64,000 nt of DNA from Pezizomycotina sp. ARF18 (Eukaryota > Ascomycota): contig AZLU01000015.1 of assembly GCA_002224055.1 (NCBI GenBank), positions 1-64,000 on the forward strand. Reading direction: 5' to 3'. This document shows positions 25,000-38,781 of the stretch, one piece after another. Numbering within the stretch: the stretch's first letter is position 1; each line of letters opens with the position of its first letter. The position numbers and the translations under genes were made by a program. Below the pieces are notes generated by a model. It did no database searches and had not been told where the DNA came from. It saw nothing but the letters and a program-made list of their open reading frames with translations.

Positions 25000-27900
25000 A
25001 ACCGGTTTGTTCTAATTAAACAGACTGAAAATATGTAGAAATAGAAAAAAAATGGACTAAAATCTTTGATATCGACGACGAATCATTTCCCCTCAATCTG
25101 TTTAGTGATCTATATGAGCTTACTGTGGTGCTCATGTGTAGAGGTCGGAGTATAGGTGGAGAAGATAGTTCTGGTTCGTTGGAACGAGAGACTGGTATCA
25201 GGCGTTTTCTTGCCGATGGGAAAAGTTGGTTATCATTTTTGGATCCCTGCAAGTCAATCCGGCCTATGTGGAGGATCCGGTGATAGAGTTCTCGTGGGCC
25301 TCGTATGCTATCTAAATTCCGTTCTTGGAAATATCGTGTTTTTCTCGAAGGGAGCTTACGTTGGTCTAGATATATGCTACATTCTCCATCGTGAAGCTTT
25401 TCTCTGTTGTATCAATTGATCCTTTTCCGCCACACGCTTCCTGAGAATAAGATTAGTAGTAGTATGAAAGAATTATCGAACTTTTGAGAATTTTTTACGA
25501 TCAACGGTTCGATAATACTGCTGAGAACTAGTAGACAGCGGACGTAAGTTTTGATTAAACGACATATCATGATCCAATCTTTGTTCGGGTTTTCACAGCT
25601 TATGAAGACTTGGTCTATTAGTTCTGATAGAAACGTTTCTATCCATTGAGGTTGTCAACCAAATAAGCCCCCCCCGTTTTTACTTTAAGAAATACCAGTA
25701 ATTTCCTATCGTTCGTAGGTACGTAACAGCATTATCCCACAATCGCGTATTTTAACCCCAATTGCATCTTATCAGTTAAGGGACGTTGTATTCCGGTCGA
25801 CAGCGAAACATATGATACGAAAACGGAGTATTGTTGATATCTCTAGTTATCACTTCTCGTCGATCTATTTTTTTTAATATCCTATGCCTCTCTTGCTCTT
25901 TGTTCTAGAAGTAGATGCGGTCAATAGTATGGCACGAGTAGTTTTGCGCAAATTGAGGCACTTTGGGATCGTTGAGAGCGAGGCCCGATATGAAACTTTC
26001 TCCGTAACTTTAGTTATCGCCTGGGGAGAACGTCCCCTGTCCATGGTTTGTCTATGGGCGGATGGCATCAGAGAGCTCCAGGCTTTGTATGTCCCTTGTA
26101 TCCTTTCTCGGAGTATTGCAATTCGTCGACGGAGCTCGCGTACTCCAGATACGAACTGGAAACATTTCCTCTCTTGCCTCCTTTTTCTTTCTCTTTCTTG
26201 TTTTTGTTTGAATGGATAAATAAGCTGTATCGTCCATCGCTTCTCAGGTGGTAGTGAAACCCGGCGGGAGATTTTTTTTTTTTTTTTTTTATCGGTGGGC
26301 GTCTTCTAATTAGCTTCGTTTTAATTTTATCAATCGGTGATTTGCGCTGCGCTTCCTAATAGTACGGTTGTAGTATGAGAGGGCAAGGGATGCGTCGAAT
26401 TTGAGAGTGTCAAAATCAAACTTTTTTTATAACAGCGTTAGCAGACAGCGGATGTGACGTAACTGGGTGTTTATCGTTGCCGAAGGGGGTCTTCGCAGTT
26501 CAAGTCTATGTTGTCGAAAAGGTGCAGGATAGGTTTTCATGATCTTGCATGCGACGGATGTTTCCTCTTGTAGATCTCTGCTGTGCGGCGGGTGCTCGGT
26601 TTTACCCAATTATGATTTCAGTCCCTAAAGCGTCTTTTTATTCTCTTTTAAATGATCGACGAATAGTATCTAGCGGCATCCTTCTATTAGAGAATAATGA
26701 CTCTATCGTAAGGTCTCATTTGACGGGGGAGTATTTCTTATGACGCCTTCTGGTATCTACCGTTCCTATATCTCTCGCGCTCTGTAAACGCAGCCGTAGC
26801 ACTGCTATAAGCAGTGATATTGAGAGAACGTGAAGAGTTTGAAACAAAGTTTAGGTTATTGTTATCGAAGCCTATCATGATGCCTATAGGCAGCGAATGT
26901 AGACTTTGCGGAGGCAATTATCGTTTTTCTCGTCTTTCGGTATCTACGATAGATTATGGTAGGATGTATCGTGGGATTGTATGCAATTGGAGCGCTTCTT
27001 TGTGGAATATATCCTGTAGCGGCTCTAGATGATAGCCATTGATTTTTGTTTATAAGCGGATCACCTGTTTCCAAAAAAACAGAAAAAAAAAAAACGAAAG
27101 AAAGAAAGAAAGAAGAAAAGGAAAAAGAAAAAACTTTTAACGTGTAGTATCCGACGTCTTGAACGTAGCGGATTAGAGAGTAGTGTGACCTTGATTGGAA
27201 ATTTTTATCAATAGAAGGGGATTGCTTTTTTTTGTGCAGCGAATTCTCTATCGTGCGATCCCTCGCCTCGTTGATCAGGTTCGGAATATGAGTTGGTGAA
27301 GCGTTCTGGAGGCAGTTCGGGGTCGTAAGATTAGAGCCCATGATATCACTTGTGTGGTGCGGACGTAGTTTAACTAGTGACTTATCGGTCCAAAGGTTGT
27401 GGTTGTAGTTCGAGTTTGCATCATAGAGTAGTGTAGAATGTATCCGTCGGATTTACGTGCCACCAACGCCTTCCCTATCTATGGAATACCCATTATGCGA
27501 GAGCCGTGTGCATTAAACCCTATACCGCGGAGTCGGAGTTCCTTTCCTTTATTGCTGAAAGGGTTCAATATGTTGTATCAACGGGCACGCATCAAAGAGC
27601 AGTAATTCTATAACGAGGTTTGATAAACTAGGAAAAACACTCTTTCCCCGTTTTCGAAAGCTGTGTTTATGGGTCCTCAACGTATTTTGCTCGATATTTA
27701 GGTCGAGATATAAATCTAGGAAGTGTCTTAAAGAAAGTCTAAAGTTTTCAAATCGTCGGTTATGAGACGAAATGCTCCATGTCCTATTTACGAGCCTTAC
27801 GCAGCGGCTGCGTTCTCGCGGTTAAAACGCCATTCCCGGAGCTTATGGGGGTGATAGCCTTTTCATGATATTGCCGCTATTGGCTTGGGATAACCTATCT

Positions 27901-30900
27901 ATCGGGAGGATCTTGTACGTTCTAGATGTATCATCGAATCCTTTAACCCTGGTTTTATGAAATAGAGGCGGTAACAATTAAAATGTTCAGAACCACTCCA
28001 ATTGATGACGGATCTGGTGGACTACGGGGATGCCGTACATTATATTTCGGTTGGATGTCTCTTTTCAGGGGAATAGAGATGTACGTACGTACCACTTGCG
28101 GTTTGGGATATAGATCCTTCGCGCTCCTCCTCACTCTGATGGACTACGAGTAAGTTAGCTATGAAATGGGCATCGCGCAAACGGTGTGGATGTATGTGCG
28201 AATGGCAGCTGTAAATTGAAGCAGGGCGGGTTTTTCTATATCGCCTCCTGTCGAAAGGATCAAATGATAATCCCTTAGACTTGACGAAAACTTATCGGCA
28301 AGCCTCCTCACCGAAATTTGACTAATACCAGGATCTTCGACCTTTATCGGACGGTCTGCAAAAGGATTTTATTATCCATGGTGGGGCTTTTGTATGGATC
28401 AAAAATTGCATACTGGGAGCACGCTATTGTGCTCTGCCAGGCGCCGTATTCTCTTGGGGACCAGACACTTGTCCTGTCTTTTTCTCGCTGTTTATAGGTG
28501 ATGATAATAGCATTCATTTTAAGCCATGTATGGGTGTTTGCCGCTGGAATCAGTACAGTCTGGTAAGCTTGTCGTAAAGGATCCATCACCCGCCGCGTTG
28601 CAAAAATAACGGAAGACAAAAGAACAATATGAGAGGCGTTGAGCGCGTCTGCAGATTTTCTAGAAAAAATCCTGTTCCCCATTTTCTTCTTTTTATGTGT
28701 TTTGGTGGACCACCGCCGATTTCAAAGTTCTTCTTACGTCGAAAGAGTAAAAAGTTGGCTAATATGGCTTCTAGAAAGGGCTGAGAGGCCTTCTAGGAAA
28801 TTGCAGAATATTTTAACTGCGCTATTCGCAAGCACACAAAGTATCTACGGTCCTAGCAAATCGTTAATGCGTCGTTCGGTCTATCAAGTATTGAATCATT
28901 GATATGTGAACGTTTGGTTTCGCGCCGGGTCGCGTCCATTGCTCTCATGGCCGATATCCACGCGGTTAGGCTTGCGCCAGTGCTATGCGGCGTTGTCTGG
29001 CGCGTGCATCAGGTTTTGTCAGGTGTGCTTGTGTATGGTGGAGTTTCTTCGCAGATAAAGGTCCAGAAGTAGGTAGGTATGATATTTGTTCTTTCATTCC
29101 GCAGGTAATAGGGATATGTGTCGTTACGAGTATGATGGTATAAACTTGAAAACCTTAGACTAGTGAAGTATATTCCATTTACATTTTACGAAATCGAGAA
29201 CGCAAAGTCTCATCTCTTATGAAATTGCGCGAGCTATAAAAAAAAAAAAAATTTTTTTTTGGGATAAAAAAAGAAGAAAAAAAAATTAGAGAAGGAAAGA
29301 AAGAAGAAAAAGAAAAGTCTGCTCCAAATTTTCTATCTTGGCTTTCGTATCGAGTACCGGTTGTATTGTATCTGCGTTTTATAATGGCTTCTCTTTACCT
29401 TAAATGTATCGGTGGTATGGTTTTTTTTTCCTTTTTCTTTTTTTCTTTGAGAGGACTTAGGCATAGACAGTTTATCGATCTATATTAAAATCTTTAGTAA
29501 ATGATTTGAGATCGTGGCTGCTATGGAGGTTTGAATGAAAGAAATTACATATCACATCTTCCAGTCATTAAAGTATGGAAGTTAACCTAGTTCCCTAGGT
29601 GCCGAAAAGCAGTATCACTTTAGCTCATGGCTTTGTTAGACTATGGTGTTGCCGCGTGAAGTTGAACGTTAGGCGAGGACCCTTCGTATTCGTCGTTGGG
29701 ACCAGAGCACGTCTTCTCGGATGCGATCCAATATTCTTTCTTCTAGAAACATCTATAACATGTTTCTTTGTCAAAATACTTTTAAGCGTAGATTGTTTAC
29801 GGAAGCCTGTTGGCTAAGGCAACTCAAAAGGAAACATGATATTGATGCTGGCGATGTTTCGATTATATCTTTGTGATGCCATACATACGGTTGATGAGTT
29901 TATCGATGTGGATATGCGCGTTCACGCTGTAAAGTAAACCTAGACGTTTTAAAAAAAATATAGAGGCGGAGTTGGATTAAAATGTATATTAAAATAGGAA
30001 GGAGAAAGAAAAAAGGGAGGATGGATTTGTGGGGGACAGATGGTATAACCAAGGAGGACAGAACAAGAGACTGTACTCCTACGAGAAGTTTGTAAAACAA
30101 ATCCAATATATCTACATAAACGATATCACTACGGTTTTTTTTTTTTTGGGGGGGGCGAAATATCAAATTGAATCCCTTGCTTTTAGTTTTACGTTATAAA
30201 CCGGCGTATGCAAAAAGAATCATCTGCTATCGTACATTTACTGTACCTATGAGCACCGTTGGCGCCTTGATGTACACGATTAATTTTCATTGATTAAGAG
30301 CTCGTGCAAAAAAAAAAAAAAAACTGATATTCCGCCAGTCTAAGCTGTATCAATTTCTCCACTTCGACTCCTCTATGGGCCGTTTTTCTAGCTACTGTTT
30401 TAAGACGTAGAATGCTTATGATCGCCCTTGATACCACTAATAGATACCTTCGCATGTTTTTGCGTCTGCCAGGGCAGTATAGCTTTAATCCATCTATCTC
30501 ACCCTTTCCTTCATAACGCATCTGAATATACTTTGTCTGTGTTAAGCGCTTTAAGGGTCGATTTGTCTATGAATCCACTGACACGACACACTTAGGAGAC
30601 GCACTTCTCGTATCGTGACTCGCCTTTATCCCGTAAATCTCAGTAATTATCACATTGCCTGATCCTTCCTGATGCCATTGAAGTATACACATCTTCGTAG
30701 AAATCTTAGAGTGTTTATGAGCGATACCGAGTCTTGTACGTGAAAAAAAAATTTGATAGAAGCTTTAACATTAGGAGGTATAGATATGAATGATATCGCA
30801 TTTCCATCTCAATGTCTCTCATGGCTCCAATACCCCCAAAATGCTATCCGCAGCGTAGCTCCTCGTTGAGGACTTCAAGCGTGAATAGTCCACATAGCTA

Positions 30901-33900
30901 TTAACGGCCATCTGGGCAATTTTTGGGGAAGGATATATAAACCTAGTGTGAAATTATAGGACAAAGAGCGGGGCTCGAAGATTGAATGGTAAATATTTGT
31001 GAAGCCGAGGTTTTCCTAGGTTCCCGTAGTAGTGCCTACTATGGGATTCCGTTCTGGCCGCCGAATAGGACGTGGCCGCTTATGATTTTCCTTATTGATG
31101 CCGTTTATAGATGGCTTCATGTGACTCGGCGTTCGCAACTATAGTTTATCTCTAGCCATCTATTACATTTCTTTTTTTCTTTCCACCTTGCGTCCGAGGT
31201 AAGTTTGTTCTTATCGAGGGTTCAAACACAAATCTTTTTCATGCATGTTGGCCAGCCAAAAGTGCTCTCGAGAAATAAAACTGTTGATATCAGCGACAGG
31301 ATATAGCGCCTATATGTCAAGTCTCCTTTCGCTCAAATTGCATCACCTGAAGCTATGGCTACTCCATTTGTATCTGAGGCGTAGATGAGATTTATGTATG
31401 CTAGACGTAAGTCTTTAGTGGAAAAAAGTTAAAGCTTCCTATCGGGTACCGGTTGTTTGCACCTGCGTTTTTTATCACTGCCGCTGTATTCCTAGCTTCA
31501 AAATACTTCTACAGTATAGTTTGTTGTTGAATAGTTTTAAGAATAGACAATCTGTCACCTGTCATCCAGATATTTGGAAAGGGAGTTTGTTATATAATTG
31601 CTATAAAAACTTTGAAGTCAGAGCAATAACGTATGTCGCCTTTCCTCCGGCTCCTAAAGGAGCAATTTGCACCTTGTTCCCCGTAATCGCAAAGATAGTA
31701 CCTTTATTCGAAGTTGACGCCTGTCCACTTTTCAAGACGTTTTATGATAATCTACTTGTATCCGCGGAGGTCCTGGATTACTCATATAAGCAGTCTGTGA
31801 AGCGGAGTTTATCGCGCCTCCGGTCTACTAGACGTGTCCATGGTGCAGTTAGTCGTTGAGTACTTTAAGCGTAGATTGCTTATGGGAGTTCCGCCATAGG
31901 AGAAAGCTGTATCCCCGCCTCTGTGATACTGTACTTGCATCCTTTGTATACCATACCTCCTCTTCCAAATACCTTGTATGGACTATGGCTTTTCTGGTTG
32001 GGAGCTTCAAGCGCTGATAGTTTATACGTCCGCGTCTAACCGTTAAGGAAAAAAAAGACAAAACTCCATGTCAGTGTTTACCGCTCTGAATGGTCACTCC
32101 ATTTACTTTGGCTCCTTTCTTTCTAGACTATCATCAACAGCGTGGTCGTTCTTGTTGCAATTGAGAGATTTTGGGGGTAGGTAGTTTATCGACTGCCATC
32201 AAGATCTTTTGGGAATGACTCGATATGGTGGGCTGCTGTAAAAACTCTGAACGCGAGAAATAGTATCGCTGATATTCCTAATATTCTGGAGGTTATTCTA
32301 TATGCCCCTTTCTCCGCATCGCCGAACAAAACAGACCAGTTATCGCTTTCAGCGTGATGGCTCTTGCTAGGCTTTTTTCGAGGATGTTTATGGTGTAAAA
32401 CGGTTAGGAGAATTTTTAATATGAGCAATCCCTGAGTGATCTCGCCTCTTCCAAACCTCCGTACAGTATAAATTTTCATATCAATGCTTTTGAGTGTAGA
32501 TAGTTTATATATCCCTATTCGAAAAAAACCGAGGAGGAAAATTGAACTCTATATACTGCTACCAGCTGTCGTGGAACAGATGGTGATATCTCCGCTTTTA
32601 TCCTTGCTTTTCCATATCACGCTCAAGTATGGCACTTTAGCCGACCGTGTACTCTGGGCGAGGATAATTTATCAATCGTCATCTGGATGTTTTCGAAGAA
32701 TCTGATATCGCACTTGTCGGAGAACGTTGAATGGGAGAAATCGGTATCTGATTCTTCTACCCGCGGCTTCTAGGAGTATCAGTCCACACTCTCGCCGAAT
32801 CCCTTGTAATAACGAAAAAGCGGATCTTCTTAGGGTTATCGCTCTGCTGGACTTTGCGACCATTTATGGTGCGTCCATTTATCTCCGAACACCAAGGAGG
32901 CTCTCGTATCAGTCGTCCCTCGTGGGGGTTGTCAGACATCTCGGGCACTATCGCACCTTTTTGTTCCAGAAACAACGCCTGAAATATTCATTTTGTTTTG
33001 TAAGTCGACGGCCTTAGGAGTAGAATGTTTATCAAATCCCCTCAGCGCCCATTTAAAGAAATCCTGTATCAAAGAGTTCACTTCTAAACTTATTATCGGC
33101 TCTTGTCTAACTTCCCAAAGATATCAATACCTGCCTTATTCTCTGTAATCGGAAGGGAAAAGTATCGTCTCTAGAATATCCTTTGTACTAGACTTTTCGA
33201 GACTGTTCGAAGTGTTTCCATCTTAAAAGCAAGCGCGGAAGAAGACCTTCAGTATCAGCGACCACCAAAGCATTTTGTCTTCCAGGATCCTATTGCGCCT
33301 ATCCTTACAGATAATTTATCCAAACTACAATTCGTCCTATTGAAATACCGTAAAAACGGATGGTTATAATCTCTTCTTTGAGCATGCGTATCTTGAGGGA
33401 AGCTTCATATTAACGACTAACGTGAAAAATTAACGGGAAGAAAAAAACATATCGTCACTGTTTCCCGCTTTCTCTATTAAAAAATATTAATGATATATAC
33501 CTAACTTCCTGCAATCGCAAGAAAAGCCGATCTGCGCCTTGGTTTATGACCCTGACGCATTTCTTGAAGGCTAATTATGACGCTCCTGCTCGAAGTTAAA
33601 CACTTAAGGAAGACTCTTCGTACCGGCAGACATCACGGCGCGTGTCTTATATAATTTGCCGTGGTTCCGCTCTTCTGAAACTACAGTATAAGCTCCATCG
33701 TTGAAAACAGCGAGCACCGATAATTATCGACTCGTCCTTCGCAGACGCGTTTTAAGGAAAGTTTCTTATCGGTCCGCCTAAAAGTATTTCTCTCCAGCAA
33801 GCGACTCCTATAGTTATTACACCTGCTCTGCTTGGGGCTCCCAGAAGTATCGAGGTAGCTTTGAAGTATCCTTTCTAAGGGTACTTGCTTTACCAGACTT

Positions 33901-36900
33901 CAAATCATAACGCACCGCCATCGTACGCTACTTTAGTTCAAGCTTTTATGTACTCCTATAACTTTAAGTTATGTAGTTCCGGTTGGCACACGGTTTGTGA
34001 ATTACATTATTCGTGTTGTCTGAAAGTAGTAGATTTATGAATAGTACGTGGATCGTTCACATTGACTGGAGAAGGGTGAGAAGTGGAAACTTCATTGCTT
34101 CCATTTACTTCATACCGACTCCACCGCAAAATTTTCTATTCCAGCATACTATCATATCACCTTTCAATTTTGGTCAATATCGCGTAGACTAACATCTCGG
34201 TCAAATTCAGGCATCCCTAAGTTCCATTATTGATACGGTTATGCCACCTTGGGTATACCCTATAGCCTTATGTCGTTTGCCTTTCAATCTCGAGGTTTGA
34301 ATATCGGCATTATCCTATAGCAAGAACTACGAACAGTACATAGATTATTCATAATCAAGGAATGGCAGATTGCCTCGATGGAGGTTTCACCGTTTTGTCG
34401 CCAAGGTCTTATCCAATGCACTACAGTGGTCACTTGCAACCGTTAATAGATATTGTACAGGCTTTTCTTCTACGGAATACAAAATATCCCTCCCCCTGTC
34501 ATTTGTGCTTTATACCTGGCCGTTGAGCGCTCCCAAACCTTTCTGTTATGGGTGATCTGTGCCGCTATGCGGTTTTGCAGTTTTAAGTATCCGTGTTGTA
34601 TGTTGGCGATGGAATTTATGAGGAAATGGCGTAGGTAATTCGTTTTACACTTTTGGCGGTAAATTGTGTACGAAGTCCTCGCGAAATCTCCAGCTTTCGG
34701 GAGATTGTGTTTCAGCGGCATGGAATATCCGCAAAGGCGACGAGGTAAGAATTTAGATACTATACCCGGTTTCCTGTCCCGGGTCGAGTCTCAATGATCA
34801 TTTTCGTACAATACACTTGTATGAACTTATGCCTTTCGCGGCATTTGGAAGAGGATTGCCATTGCTCCGATAATCCGTTTTTATGGCGAAAACCGCTTGA
34901 CTCCTTGTCATAGGTAAGCGCTTTTATGGACTTTTTCGCGGTCGTCTTTGTACCTCACAGCCGCTTGGGGAAGAGAAGAAATGGACAGTATCAGTGCCTT
35001 GTCCTTCAGCGTGAATAGCAATATCAGGCCGTTTGATTTTCTCAGATTTGCTATGGCAGAAGGTGCTTATAGGTTCTTTTGGAACAAATAAAAATGTACT
35101 GGCTTATTAAATCGGACCATTTGAGGATGGAACAGTCTGACAGTTGTCTCATGACAAACGCCTGGGTGTTTAACGTAGTATCAGATAAGCGTTTAAATCA
35201 CTCGCTTCTTTCAATATTTGAGAAGTGAAGAGAATAATCGATGCTACTGTTCGCGATTCTAGCGTAAGTGAAACAGAAAACGAGTAGGATTGAAGATAGT
35301 ATGAGAATTTTAGCTTAAGTAATGAAATTAATTTTGTCGATTGTCTACTGTATATGGTAGGTCTTTTTCGAGACTTTCCGAGTAAGGAAAGATATATATC
35401 CAGCGTAGTGGAAATCTAATGTTTGAGGGAGACGGGGTCGACTGTTGGATCAGGTGAGGGTTCTTGGGTATTTGACATAATATGTAGTACCCCCGTCTTC
35501 GATCACTTAGAAAGTACAAAACGGGTTTTCTACTGCCGATTTTCCTTCACATATTATAGGAAAAGCGGGAGAACTGCGAATAGCCTCCTGATCTTTTTCT
35601 CTGGCGCGAAGATTAATGTCTATAAGACGAAGGCATTGAAACTCTGCAATACATGGCAATCTAGGGTCTATCGGAAGATCGGGAAACATATTTACTTCAC
35701 CGATTCGTCGATCTTTCTGGAGTGAAGGCTCGTGATATGTCTGATATGTCACTCGCGGAGTGCAGGTTCTCCGGAATTTCGCGCAGTATAGCACAACATC
35801 TCCGTTTCTTCTTTGACTTTTTCAGGGAAAAGAAAATTATACACATTGGTTGTTCCTTCATTAAGAAGCAGGGCGTTTCAAAATAAAGAATATTCTGCTC
35901 TTCTACGTAATACAAATACCAAAAGGGTTATACTGTCGAATGTATACTACGTTATTTCTAGTCATTTGTAGCATCGGAAAATTATATGGTGTTCGGTAAC
36001 AACCGTATCATTTGAGGGAGACGGTTCGACTACGCTACCTCACGATGCTTGTCTTTGATATTTCTACATACTTTCATGCACGACGACAATTTATCACGGG
36101 TTAAAGTAACTTCTCTCGAAATATCGGGACTTCAAGGTACTCAAACCTGTATAAAAGGTTACCTAACGCTCGAAATCTTATCCATTAAAATGAAGACCTT
36201 GGTCAAATTTTTTATAAAATTCTTTCGTCGTTGTTTCGTATATCTTGCCATACAGTTGATTCTCTTCATAGAGTTCACGTGCAGTTGTATTATTCATAGT
36301 TCCTGAGGGCTCTCCTTACCTTTTTACCCGTGTTTTGGTCGTGGATTGTGATAAGTCGGTTTGCTTTTCGGCGTATCGGTTGTAGTCACTTCGTAAATCC
36401 TTCACTTATAGCTTTGAGAGTTTATGGTTGTCTTTTTGTACGGAGTCTGTTATCCAAAAGAAGATGTATTCCGGTTGATTGTGAAGTTGGAGTAGCAAAT
36501 ATCACGCACGTTGCGTTGACTGTCGTTCTCGATTGCTAGTTTTATCTCAGTGAGGCAGTTGAAGGGGCATATGCCAAGGGTATCGATATCGTCTAGCTTA
36601 GGAACGTATCCTATTCTCGACTAACTTCAGAGCACAAGCACTATATATGAACTTCTTTCGTTCAATATCTCCATGTAATCGTTTTCTTGCACATATGGTA
36701 CGAAAGCAATTTTTAACCGCAATACTATCGTCCTTCAATTTAGTTACTCATCTGCGTAGACCGGTTTCCTATCTGTAAATAGACTCGCTTAGTGGACATT
36801 TTTCGATCTATAGCACCAGGTCAGGTACGTTAACATATCAACCACCGTAATCTCAGCATTAATCTTAAGTGATAACTACGCTGCAGGTACGTCTACGAAT

Positions 36901-38250
36901 ATTAGAGGTCGTGCTTTTGTTGGTATCCAATCCAAAGGCGCCCGGATCGTGCGCATGGGGACTTTTCTTTTTTCCTTGAATGGCTAAGGGTTCGCGCCGT
37001 TGAAATTAGGATGATTAACATCGACTTCAGCGATTTTAGGAAGAAGTAACATCCACGGCGGAAGAGATGCGATAAAAATAAGTTTCTGTTTTGCCTCTGA
37101 AATTATGCTTCGGAGAGCTATATACTCTCAAGAAGAAGAAAATTTTTTTAGCTGCGGTGATTACTACGAGTATGTTGTTCGAGGAATTGCTGGAGGTTGT
37201 GGGCTGGGAATGGTGGCGCTTGGAAATATATAATAGTTGGATTCCAGATTGCCTCTCGATTGTTGGCGTCAACTATTAAATTTCCGACACCTTGATCTTC
37301 GAGCTCAAAGACGGAGCGCAAGCAGTACTCGAACTAACAGGAGGAAGCCTATAATTCCCTTCTAAATCTTTTAATAATATAGCCTACTGTAGTATTATTC
37401 TTGACGTGCCTAGCGTGTTCTAAATATTCCCTCGCAGCCGCTAATGTGTACAGGCGGTGGATGACGGATTTAACCAACAGGAGGAGAAATAATCAGTATT
37501 CGGTGAAACAAGATAAATAAAAACGCATTTGACTATTATAATATTTCCCAATTATGGAAACCTTGAAGATTTATCATCATCAATTTTTAGAACCGGCGTT
37601 GCCATTCACTTTCAGTATTTCGAATGATGATATAGGGATTTAATTTTTGTCCGCCGTTTTAGGCTCTTTATTTGGAGATTTTGCCAACTCCATTATCGAG
37701 TAACAACAGGATCGATGGGATATCTGGCATGCTAAAATCCGACACAAGCAGTAGCCAGGATCGAATATATCGCGGTCATCTGGATGGCATCTGTGGATAA
37801 GATTCAGGAACGATACCAATTGATGAGGATCGAATTTGTGGATGTTCGCCAAGCAGATGGATCTTGTGGAGAAAACGCCGCTCGTATTCGCCTAGAAAGA
37901 CTCCCGATAAGCTAGCGCGAAAGTTCGCCTCCCAGTTTCACAGCTGGTACTGAGTGCTAATTTCTTCATCAGGCGTGGGGGAAGCAAGTTAACCCAGTCT
38001 CTCTCAGGGCGAGTAAGGGGGAAACATCTTTCGATCTTGGCGTGATAAGCGAAGTCAACCTTAAGTGCAGATGGCCTGGACGCCGTGTATTATATTTTTG
38101 TTGAAGCCGAAAAAATGGTCTTTTTTTCTTCCCGAAGAATATTTGGAATTACAATATAGCATTTGGAAATATAATATTGGAAAATCTAAATCAGGGAAAT
38201 GGTAATCGTGACGGCCAGGCTGGACTTCGCTGACATAAAAGATGCCTCAT
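25000..38250 (-). repeat. Highly diverged tandem satellite-like array, minus orientation, mean period about 160 bp (left block)
   Basis: Reverse complement of the 12.4-18.4 kb family. The best anchor is TTTAAGCGTAGATWGTTTAT, which mirrors ATAAACAATC..CTTAAA. Copies stand at 29465, 31545, 31872, 32015, 32178, 32354, 32497, 32661, 33021 and 33309. Steps of 143, 163, 176, 143 and 164 bp are single units, and 31545 to 33309 fits 11 units of about 160 bp. Copies at 29465 and 32178 align over some 60 bp (AGTTTATCGA, then AATCTTT/GATCTTT, then GAGATCGTGG/CGATATGGTGG). A second anchor, TACCGGTTG..CTGCGTTTT, recurs near 29360 and 31444. AGACAGCGGAYGT recurs near 25533 and 26442. No coding frame longer than about 160 codons occurs and none is recognisable. 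Confidence 0.65.
30135..30155 (-). repeat. T13-G8 homopolymer block
   Basis: Thirteen T followed by eight G on the plus strand, the mirror image of the C-run/A-run block at 18036-18077, in keeping with the opposite orientation of this array. Confidence 0.75.
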
Positions 38251-38254
38251 TCAC

Positions 38255-38276
38255 TAAAAATAAAATAAAATAAAAA
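38255..38276 (+). repeat. (TAAAA)n microsatellite
   Basis: Short TAAAA/AAAAT tract about 500 bp upstream of the rhodopsin-domain gene; compare 20865-20925 and 63852-63901. Confidence 0.8.
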
Positions 38277-38781
38277 TCCGGAAGCGCATCCGCATCGGCG
38301 AAGTTCGAGCTACTAGAGGGTACTCTGCAATCAGAGTACCTGTAGTCTTCGTCCCACATGTGCGATAATAAGGGAATGGGGTATCCATTCTGGGTCTTGC
38401 TTCAAAAGCTATTAGTTTCTTGTTTCTTTCTCTCGCAATCATTCTACCTATTGGTTGGAGGAAAAAATGTTTCGTGCGCAAGCCACCAGCAAAAGAATGG
38501 GGCGCCAGCGTTCAGTCGTATTTTATCAATACGAGGTCGCTTGGCGTGGGAGGTCTCCTCCAGGCACAACGACGGTTCTTGTAAAGATGGATTTCACGAT
38601 GAGAATCTTATAAAGATGCGTTATCCTTGTCCCTTGTGGCCCCGGACATACGCACAATCATTTCTACCGATTATCCTCTTCGCAATAAGTATTCTGCTTG
38701 AGAACAAGAGGAATAAGAAGAATAGCAATATCATAAATATTCATAATATATCCGTAATATCGTTGGTAAAATTATATCATC